Source: Prosthecobacter fusiformis (lineage in GTDB: Bacteria > Verrucomicrobiota > Verrucomicrobiia > Verrucomicrobiales > Verrucomicrobiaceae). Taken from it: DNA of 64,000 bases. The DNA is taken from assembly GCF_004364345.1 (NCBI RefSeq), contig NZ_SOCA01000001.1:62001-126000 (forward strand). The letters run 5' to 3'. The position numbers and the translations under genes were made by a program. Shown piece by piece: positions 46,901-54,200 of this stretch. Position 1 is the first letter of the stretch, and each line of letters begins with the position of its first letter. The notes under the pieces are model-generated. The model did not search any database. It was not told where the DNA came from and saw only the letters and a program-made list of their open reading frames with translations.

Positions 46901-48530
46901 CAATAAAGTTATGAGCAGATTCCAGCGGAGATAATGGAACACGACCTTGCAAATTGGCTTTGAGCTTCGCCCTCACATTGAGAAGCGCAGTATTTTTAGT
47001 TCGATCTGATTTATATGTATCCTCTTCGATAAGAAGTCTACATTTTAAGTAACAGGCTAGTGAGAGTTCTCTTTCGAGTTCTTTTAACGATACTGTAGGC
47101 TGTGGGATACCTCTTTCTTTTCTAATTCTATGAGTATTTGAAACATTTTGAACGGTCTTTCTAAATACCCTCTCAGCATGCTCAATCGCGTCCCTTCCAA
47201 TTTTTACTGAATCTGATAAAGCCTTCCATTCTTGGACACTTGCGTGATCGTTTTTCGCAAGATTTAACAATCGAGAAATGCATGCCCGGTGGACTTCAGT
47301 GCAGTCATTTCGATCTAAAATATTGGAAAGAATGCGCTTAACATTCTCAGTATCAACCGGTTGATTTAATTCGCTTTGACTAGTTACCTCGTCTCTAAAT
47401 TGATCGAGTAATTGAGCTATTTGATAACTTTGCGAATCAGCACTTACTGGTATAATCGGTGTTAATTTCAGCAGCGTATGATTCTGCTCTGGGTCAAAAA
47501 CCCCGACTTGCGTTGCATTCGAACCAGTGCGCACTTTCATAATTAAAACTGCATCTCCTTGAGGCAGGGTTCCATGGCTTGCAGCACTCGTGAACCACCA
47601 AGGTTCTGGCCGCGCATCTGTCTTGATGGCAATTCCGCTCCCCCCAAAACGACCATCATTACAGTAGATCGTAGGGATCTGATTGGATGCCAAGTGGTCC
47701 TGGAGGGCACGAAAGTTTGCATGCTTCGAATCGTAGCTAGAAATTACTACAACGTCCGCTTCATTCATAGCCTTTGAACCCAGATATTGTAATGCTTCAG
47801 AGCAAATGAGGGGGAGAACTGTAACTTGTGATACATTTTCTCCATCTGACACACGAAGCTCGTATGTAGGTAAGTCTGGCGGGAAGTTATCAAAATGCTG
47901 GCCTATAAGTGGTGCTTCATGCGGAGAATAAACAAATTTTGGACGCAAATTCACGGAAAGTTTGAACAGATTTTTCCCCTTTCTCTTTTTTGAAGTACCG
48001 TGAATGTCTTGTATTGGGTTTAAAATATGAGGGTCAAGGCTGGTCTCTCCAAGAACCGGCATGACAGTAGTTCTTGATGAGCTGCGAGCTCGAACGCCAT
48101 CAAGGACCTCGCTTGATACCCCGAGATTTTCATACTCTTCCCATGCCAGAATGCTGTCATCGAGTGCATGAGTTCCTGCGAACACCAAACAATTAAAATT
48201 TAGTCTTTTCCTCAAGCATTTTAAAAATTGCCTGGGCACCGCACCTTCAGAAAAGACTACGACATGAGGTTTAACGCTCACGTCCAAATTATTCAACCAA
48301 TCCACAACTGCAGTAAGTCGTGCGCAGTGCCAGAGAAGGTATTTATTGAAGCATAGTTGCTGAAGGTCATTCACCTCCACACCAAGATTTGCGAGCGACT
48401 GTAAAATTGGCTCTTCACTCGAGAAAGGCTCTTTAAGATAGTTTACTGCACCTAAAGTAAAACACGGATGGCACTCGAGTTGTACGACTGCAATTCTTAC
48501 ATCGGCAATTGTTTTTGTTGTGGCATTCAC
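43983..48530 (-). CDS. nitrilase-superfamily domain fused to multiple GAF-like domains
   Basis: This 1,515-residue protein starts with a carbon-nitrogen hydrolase (nitrilase) domain, residues about 10-340. It has the catalytic Glu in VVFSEG (E95), a Lys in FKLSVNLRPKF (K190 or K198) and the nucleophile Cys in LPLICSEAL (C243). A charged helical linker follows (350-560). Three GAF-like domains come next: about 565-730 (AGMLFIVKD ... VTGEGIVGHVAATGQ), 755-905 (SCTIWHFDQ ... VGRIARDTAHG) and 935-1105 (WCSVFMKVQ). The last 400 residues are unrecognised but GAF-like in places (LCPVHALEEVASGITVPVVW). It starts at a GTG. The gene is clearly more AT-rich than its neighbours, a sign of transfer. It faces the caspase pair tail to tail. 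A ligand-sensing amidase is the simplest reading; no exact family is known to me. Confidence 0.75.
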   Translation of the reverse strand: MNATTKTIADVRIAVVQLECHPCFTLGAVNYLKEPFSSEEPILQSLANLGVEVNDLQQLCFNKYLLWHCARLTAVVDWLNNLDVSVKPHVVVFSEGAVPRQFLKCLRKRLNFNCLVFAGTHALDDSILAWEEYENLGVSSEVLDGVRARSSSRTTVMPVLGETSLDPHILNPIQDIHGTSKKRKGKNLFKLSVNLRPKFVYSPHEAPLIGQHFDNFPPDLPTYELRVSDGENVSQVTVLPLICSEALQYLGSKAMNEADVVVISSYDSKHANFRALQDHLASNQIPTIYCNDGRFGGSGIAIKTDARPEPWWFTSAASHGTLPQGDAVLIMKVRTGSNATQVGVFDPEQNHTLLKLTPIIPVSADSQSYQIAQLLDQFRDEVTSQSELNQPVDTENVKRILSNILDRNDCTEVHRACISRLLNLAKNDHASVQEWKALSDSVKIGRDAIEHAERVFRKTVQNVSNTHRIRKERGIPQPTVSLKELERELSLACYLKCRLLIEEDTYKSDRTKNTALLNVRAKLKANLQGRVPLSPLESAHNFIESMKLEAIQSAKDRLKAQVAAITERFGATAGMLFIVKDPPSIHGYSDEGSRRLVCDIAFNVPYPKIERKIAVTGEGIVGHVAATGQSYLINNVRDITDKDRKLVQPETHLSNYIYRKTIPSTKSEVVVPIYCPSPAASNGASCPVEMEFELIGVLNLEARYPGAFAAVQVSEVESAAAALAPGIQVLRSSEGVHSMYGWNPECHKWDRTELLNKLCAQIASAAQTGSFGTSASCTIWHFDQIKECLYVKGTSKFDYEYIAESTLPVESLVGRIARDTAHGRVLRGSVDDFQEFRRPNKAGRMEVSRIIATPIYEIASPNASEQVVEGVLTVYSFKHEQGQGDFALDHVFSNAVVTGLATLIGGFIDSIRKIQARIALATLYSRLQESSVKNFDEFEQIRQVCSECLNSEWCSVFMKVQNKLVCVSTSGLIGNPGDKAYDLEEPQPIVYDHKRIPLYQAITPFVGANIGCSLRKHNVPDAREIVKCIVNGLERKIRIIPQNRLREAGAPTRTAHRRILAASVTRKGRVVGVVRLVRGDSQRPFVEADETMLHLLVQSVANIFDRHTRHREQPQISNSRNRAVGKLLEQSIDKIVENYPPTQLENDSQQLGAFKRLTARLGASAVNRKWLDSCLQDIVAVFEARRPSQLECQKPVHVSLRIVVERGHGSLFLKLLAYHAIANRRQGWDDHEIARTQRCMGWFCIDGMTGIGLGDHSPGVISFDAKDNPPHYLCPVHALEEVASGITVPVVWVGRHGKTRGCISLDFANGVITKDMVKSLWFSSLSLAIFGVSARNAKHTIQIMRSLEEWLQQMFPNVPYISLIDGSGTALHNFSQVINTTNDSWEAWASTWDTKENHANSAGVMVSKSRSCVVFPLWLGGFRVCRVELRFTKEKKTYADALPIMDPLNLGQQFYSEPSDIYSSRLVSECLLVQESWTIQAITSGWFWKCFDCDFTKSVDSFWKASVWAPRFVLR

Positions 48531-48708
48531 TCGGCTAAAAAAACATTTTAACGCTCAGCTTACGAGACATTTTTTTATCCTCATTACATTATAAATATTT
48601 AATAATTATCACCATTATCAAATTCGGTTCGCTTTGCACTATTTAAATAGTCGCGGAAACTACAAGAAATCATAGGCACTGGCCATGATTATGTCTATAA
48701 GTCGCCAG
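48531..48708. promoter_or_regulatory. AT-rich gap with the likely promoter of the nitrilase-GAF gene
   Basis: The gap between the nitrilase-GAF start and the broken end of the IS66 remnant is very AT-rich, especially 48571-48650. It should hold the promoter of the minus-strand gene. I could not identify individual boxes with confidence. Confidence 0.35.
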
Positions 48709-49977
48709 TCAATTCACAAGAACAACCTCCACACGCCCGTCTTTCACATACACCTCCAGCATGGGCCAGAGGCTCAGCGCATAATCGACGGCCCAAGGCG
48801 CTTTTGGGCAGGTGACGGCTGCTGAGTTTGACCTGCTAAGGGCTTTGTGCAGGCATTGCAGGATGAGACGGCTTTCGGCGCTGCGGACGGCCTGCCGCTA
48901 ACTTGGCTCGGCCCGGCTTTCCCGCTGCCGCGCTTCAATTCGGTAAAGATGGCCGATCTGCAAAAGCACCCAGCCTGCCTGCTGGGGGGCGCTGGTCTTG
49001 GCCTCAATGTACTTGCGCCGGGCATGCGCCTAGCAGCCCGCTAGAACGAGTCCTGTGCGACTGCGGGCTGTAGGCTGGATAGGCGGCGTAGCCTTCGCAC
49101 TGCACGGTGCCGCCGAAGTCCCCTGGCAAGATGTTGCCCAGGCAGGCGGAGCTGCGGCTGGTGGCCCAGGTGAAGCACACGTCGGCTCCGGGTCGCTTGC
49201 AGGTCCACAGGTAGCCTTGTTTGGTCTGGCCGTGGCCGGGGCTTAAATACTCCACCGGTGTCTCATCCACTTGCACGTAACCTCCGGCCATCACGCTGCT
49301 GCGGTTCTGCTCATAAACGGGGGTGAGCCAGTCGGCTGCCAGGGCCAGCCAACGGGCCATGCTTTGGCGCGGGATGTCCACTCCATGACGGGTGGAGTAA
49401 ATCTGCTCCTGGCGATACAGCGGCAGGTGGTCACAGTATTTGCCCACGATGATGGCGGCCAGCAGGCCGGGGGCGGCGAGGCTGCGCTCTTGCAAAGTGT
49501 TCAAAGGGGCGATGATGGGCGTCAGGTGGGGCTCTTCACGCTTCACATACTTGCGCCGGATGAGGCGGCGGCGCAGGAACCGGGCCGGTTCATAGTCGAG
49601 CTGTTCGGTGACTTCTTCGCCCATGCAGCGCCATGATTCAGGAGCGGCTTTGACCTCCTGAGGCTCGATGATTTCTTCCACTGCGGGCAGGTGCTCAGGG
49701 ACACGGTCTTCACGCGGTTTGCGTGGTTTTTTGGGTTTTGCCGCGGCTGCCTGCTTTTCGATCTCAGCCTCCAAGACGCCGGGGTTTGCGCTGGAAGCCG
49801 GGTCTTTTTTGACCCGTCATCCCCCTGCAAAAGCAGCATCAGCTGGCCTTCATCCATCACCTCGCTGCTGCGCCCGAAGATGCGTCGCACCAGCAGGTCG
49901 ATCTTTTCCCTCAAAAGCTTGATCTCCTGCCGCGGCGCCTCGTTCTCGGCAGTCAGTCTGGCTTCAAGAGGCGTCAT
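48709..49977 (-). pseudogene. tnpC: IS66 transposase tnpC, disrupted
   Basis: The reading begins at the ATG at 49977 (LTAENEAPRQEIKLLREKID ... RIFGRSSE), the normal IS66 transposase N-terminus. It then shifts frame in the T-run at 49805-49810 (one base too few). The middle part (49044-49774) retains the zinc-finger-like and DDE regions, including KYCDHLPLYRQEQ and VQVDETPVEY. A second shift near 49045-49055, an in-frame TAG at 49030-49032 where LAGCWAHARRK should read, and a TAG at 48898-48900 destroy the rest. The frame ends at VEVVLVN, before the usual C-terminal segment. No functional transposase can be made. Confidence 0.88.
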
Positions 49978-50052
49978 TGGAGGGCGGGCTTGGATGGCGT
50001 TTAAAACGCAGGCCGTTGACCCTCTTCTATCAAGTTTTGTTTCTACCCCTTT

Positions 50053-50404
50053 CAATCCCGCTGATACCACGGCCGCATGGAAGCCCCCTTCAAATCAATG
50101 CCATCGGTGAGCATCGCCAAGGCCTCCGGGGCCAGGCGCATCTTGGCTCCTTGCACCTCCCCAGGTTTGGGCCAGGAGAACGTGCCCGCCTCCAGACGCT
50201 TGGTCATCAGCCACAGGCCGCTGCCGTCAAATAAATCACCTTCAGCCGCGTGTGCCGTTTGTTGCTGAAGACAAAAAGAGCGCCGCTTTTGATGTCCTCC
50301 TTGAGCCGCTCGCCGACCAGCCCGCTGAGCCCTTCAAAACCCTTGCGCATATCGCAAGGCTCCAGCGCCACAAAAACCTTCAAACTGCCGGTAAAGCTCA
50401 GCAT
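50053..50404 (-). pseudogene. tnpB: IS66 accessory gene tnpB (Orf2), frameshifted
   Basis: The frame from 50404 reads SLKVFVALEPCDMRKGFEGL and continues to LKVIY, the hallmark of IS66 TnpB. A single missing base in the A-run at 50229-50231 then throws the expected FDGSGLWLMTKRLEAG out of frame. The correct continuation is readable in the other frame down to RPWYQRD at 50053. The start overlaps tnpA by seven bases, as is usual for IS66. A sequencing error in a short homopolymer is possible for this one lesion, but tnpC is damaged several times independently. Confidence 0.88.
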
Positions 50405-50799
50405 GGCCGCGACTCCTGCAAAGCGTTGAGAAGTTGCACCGCCAGGGTGATGTGAGCCGAACATTGAATGTGCAGTTTCACGCCACAGGACAGCTCAAGG
50501 ACCAGATCCGCCGTGGAGCGGGTTCCCGCCGCTTCACCCGCTCCTGCGGAGAAGACAGCCTCCACAAAAGACACTGGCCTGACCCGCTGCTGCTGCCGTA
50601 CTGAGCTGGACAGGCCATCCTTACGCCGCCAGCTCACGAAAGTTTGATATTTGACTCCGGCCATCGCCGCAAAGCGCGGCCGCGACAAGCCGCTGCGCTC
50701 ATACTCCAGCACCAGGGCAATCTGTCGCTCCACAGGCGTCTGCACGCGCCCCACTCGATCATTCTTCAATACAATGGCCTCTTTGTTCATACAGGTCAT
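50398..50799 (-). CDS. tnpA: IS66 accessory protein TnpA
   Basis: This 133-residue protein contains the IS66 TnpA-type helix-turn-helix. The pattern is ERQIALVLEYERSGLSRPRFAAMAGVKYQTFVSWRRK, residues about 24-60, followed by a C-terminal segment (LELSCGVKLHI). It probably binds the element ends. The frame appears intact. The next gene, tnpB, overlaps its 3' end. Because tnpB and tnpC are broken, this gene is a relic. Confidence 0.85.
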   Translation of the reverse strand: MTCMNKEAIVLKNDRVGRVQTPVERQIALVLEYERSGLSRPRFAAMAGVKYQTFVSWRRKDGLSSSVRQQQRVRPVSFVEAVFSAGAGEAAGTRSTADLVLELSCGVKLHIQCSAHITLAVQLLNALQESRPC

Positions 50800-50840
50800 A
50801 GCTGACCACCTATGACCTCAATGAATCCAGCAACTTCATA

Positions 50841-50862
50841 CGGCACTTCGCGTGACGCTTAC
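50841..50862 (-). repeat. IS66 terminal inverted repeat (single end)
   Basis: On the minus strand the end begins GTAAGCGTCACGCGAAGTGC, which has the GTAAGCG start typical of IS66 termini. Its partner at the tnpC side is not present, so the element was truncated after insertion. A target duplication cannot be read because of the missing end. Confidence 0.75.
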
Positions 50863-50904
50863 ACTCTGTTGCTTTCCTCTATCTTCAAATGTTAATAACA
50901 GGCT

Positions 50905-51258
50905 CTAACGGCAATCAACTATAATGGGCCGCAGATCAGAGATCAGTACATCTTTTGCCAACTCCAGAGTATTGCAATTATCAATTGCTGAAACTTTCAA
51001 CCACGAAATAATACAACCTTGTACCTTGTCAGGAACTGCCACGTATTCCATATACTTCGCAACGCTTCTTGTTAGGCCCATCGTTACTTCCCCATTTCTA
51101 GCCAAATACTCCACCGCATACGAAAGCATCTTGACTCTAGCATCACTAACAACATGGTCATCAAATACAAGATAATATAGCGCGATCAATTCTTCTTCAC
51201 CCGCCTCCGAAAGCATCTCTAAGACCTGCGCGGCTAAATTTGCTGTGGCATTACTCAT
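50905..51258 (-). CDS. small helical protein in the immunity-gene position after the RHS/Hint gene
   Basis: This 117-residue acidic, helical protein has no family I recognise. Its N-terminus (ANLAAQVLEMLSEAGEEELI) and middle (VKMLSYAVEYLARNGEVTMG) look like paired helices of a small globular protein, without signal peptide or transmembrane segment. It starts six bases after the stop of the RHS/Hint gene on the same strand, which is the usual place for a cognate immunity gene of a polymorphic toxin. That role is inferred from position and size only. The IS66 end lies 42 bases beyond its stop, so a further downstream gene may have been lost to the insertion. Confidence 0.6.
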   Translation of the reverse strand: MSNATANLAAQVLEMLSEAGEEELIALYYLVFDDHVVSDARVKMLSYAVEYLARNGEVTMGLTRSVAKYMEYVAVPDKVQGCIISWLKVSAIDNCNTLELAKDVLISDLRPIIVDCR

Positions 51259-51264
51259 ATGGAT

Positions 51265-54200
51265 TTAAAAAACAGATTTTCCGTTATGAACAAGAATTTT
51301 TTCACTGGAAATAAAATAATTATGAAACTCGTCAACTTCAAAGTTATAAACCTGAACCAAACCATCTCTGGTGTCTTTACTAACAGTAGCATCCACTCTT
51401 GATAGTGCTTTATCAACACCTTTGGCATTCCAAAGAACGTTTTGTGGTTTTAATTGAAGTGCTGCAATCCATTTGCTGTCCCCTTGATAAAATCTATGAT
51501 TAGAGCTGCATGATATAAATACATTATCACCTACTTTAAATTTAAATAGATCACTTCGAGAGGTCGTGAATGTTTTCGTTACTTTTCGAGTGACTATTTG
51601 ACCGCTCCTCTCATCATAGCAAAACACGTAGGAGTTTGTGCCTATAGTCTCAATTGGAAGCATCCCTTCAGGCGTCCAGACTAATGTTCCCGCCACAAAA
51701 CACCCGCCAGATGAAGGAGGGAATATCAAAGATGGAATATCTGAATTAGGAATGGATTTGTGTGGTTGCCAAGCACCGTTTTTGGGCTTGAATCGGCAAT
51801 ATTGATCAGACTCATACTTCGCTGCAGGAGCACTCCGGGGCCGCGCTGTTGGCTTTGGCATTATGCGAATCTGATCTCCAGAAGGGTGTTCATACATCCT
51901 TCCCCCGCCCGACTTAGTTGGCCCTTTATACACGAATCCTGAATCGTGAAGATGTTTAATCGTTCGATTAATTCCAATTTTGGGGGATACAGGGCATGTA
52001 CCAGGAGTATATGGAGCAACAGATGGCGGAACTACACGTGGAGCTATTGGCCGAATGGGCCCACGTCCGCCAAAACCTCCGCCACCTCCACCTCCCCCCC
52101 CGGCCATACCTCCTCCTCTTGGCCCACCCTGTAGACCAAGTGGATCCACCAGAACTATTGGAGAATTCGATACATATTCATAGAGATTAACGCCTCCATC
52201 TTCTTCAATTGGATCCTCACTGATCCACACTCCAGCCCTAGCATCATATGCTCTGTAAGGTGCCAAATGAAGATCACTTTTCTCATGGTACCAATGTCCA
52301 GTGAAACGGAAATCCGCCAAACGGCTTCCTCCTGGGCCTCCCGCTGCACTCACTGTCTGCACTCCGTAGGCGTCATATGCGTAGCTTTCGACCACCTCTT
52401 CCGCTTCATCCATCACTTGTCGCACGCTACCCAGATGATCATGTGTGAAGTAGTAGTTTAAATTATTCGACAGCGCCGTTCCCAAACTGGCATACCTCCT
52501 CACCACCACCCCCTCGGGTGTTCGTTCCTGCACGATTTCAGCTCCCTCCCACAGCAACAGTTTTTCTCCGATTACATCCCCGGCCTCATCTATTTCCACT
52601 TCTTTTACTCGTCGGTTCAGCGCGTCATAGGTAAATTCACTGCGACTGCTATCCCCGTAGTTGATCGCCACCAACTGGTTCAAGGCATCCCATTCATAGT
52701 CCTGCCCCCGGCCATTGTTCAGCATGTTGCCACGCAGGTCATAGCTGGGCTCGGTTTGTCCTGTTAGGCCGCTGACCTCCACCTCATAATCCTGCGAGGT
52801 TGCATTGCCGCTGCCATCCAAACCCGCCACGGTCACGACATTGGACCCCTCATCCAAGGACAGGTCCAGACTGAACCGGAACTGAGGCTCTTCCGACTCA
52901 TCCGACACCGTCCGCATCTTGGCCGTCTGGCTATTGACACTCACTGTCCCAGGCTCGTTAACGGTGCCCTCAAACCTCACCAGTCCGCCAGCAGGACGGG
53001 CATTCATCTGGTTCATGTTATTATGACCAAACTTCATCACACTATTCCCGTCTTGATAGCTAACCCGGTTTCCCCCTGCGTCGTAATTATAGTATTGTTG
53101 CCGCACGATCGAGCTGCCTTCTGTCACCACCACCGATCTCAGTTGATCCGAATCATCATGCTCCAAGGTCCAATCCTGCTGTGGCGCAGCTCCCACCTTT
53201 TGCGACCAGCGACGCAAATCACCTCCAAATCCGAAACCGTATCCATATTCCGAAATTAACTCATTAGCCGAGGTCCGGTGAGTGATTTTTTCCAAACGAT
53301 GATGCTGCGTCGCTGCAAGATACGTATAAGTGGTCTCCTGGCCATTGGGATAGTTCACCTTGGACAGACGAGACAAACCTTTGGATGACTGGTCGTACTC
53401 AAAACCAAAAGTGCCGAGAACATCGGTCATCTCGGTCATTCGTCCCATAGCATCATACTCCATGGCAACACGATGGTTGTCATCCACCAATTCATCATCC
53501 ACCACCGACCAGATTGAACGTTCCTGCACCCGTCCTAGTTCATCATAGGTGTAAATAATAGCTGCATTCAGATCGTGCTCATTCACACGGCTGATTGATC
53601 CCGCGCCCAGTAATGGTGCAGCCTGAGGGCCTGTCCGAAATGGAAAATATTCGTAGCTGATGCTTGCCTCAGTTGAAGATTTTTTTATCGTTTTTAATCG
53701 CGGATGAACGGGATCGTAATCAAGCCACACAGGAGGTGTTTTTACATCAAGGACGAACTTCGGCAACCCGTTTTCGCTCACCGGATTACCGCTTACATCA
53801 CGTTCACGGATGTAATATTTGATCTGCGAAATGGAATCGTCGTCGTTGTAGATAAACGCTTTTCTTGTATCGTCTGCAGTGGTGACATACTGGAGTCGGT
53901 TTTCATTGAGCATGTAGGTATATTCTTCCACCCGGCCGTTGGCCCGGATCTTTTTCACCTGCCGCCCAAGTTCATCATATTCCCAACGGGTGATATTGCC
54001 GTTGCCATCTATCAATTTTGCAAGAGATCCGCAGGTGCACCAGTCTAGTTCAATAGTGCGCCCTTCAGAATCCGTCTCAGAAACAAGCCACCCCATCTCA
54101 TTATATTTGCGATGAGTGAGGCGTCCCTTCCTGTCGCGGATAAGGACCGGGTCAAGACGATCCCAGACGACCTCTTCATATTCCGCATTTGCGAGAGAGA

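Larger units (their letters stand above)
48709..50862 (-). mobile_element. decayed IS66-family insertion sequence
   Basis: The element carries the three-gene IS66 order tnpA-tnpB-tnpC on the minus strand. The end next to tnpA is intact: reading outward to inward it begins GTAAGCG (complement of 50856-50862), the typical IS66 terminus. The other end is missing, because tnpC stops at 48709 and no matching GTAAGCG end is visible before the nitrilase-GAF gene. tnpB has one frameshift and tnpC has several lesions. The copy is therefore immobile on its own. It lies between the nitrilase-GAF gene and the RHS locus and may mark one edge of the accessory region. Confidence 0.88.

Noticed and set aside
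48774-50268. Several small open frames on both strands within the IS66 remnant
   Set aside because: They are off-frame or antisense readings of tnpB and tnpC; the true frames can be rebuilt through the listed lesions.
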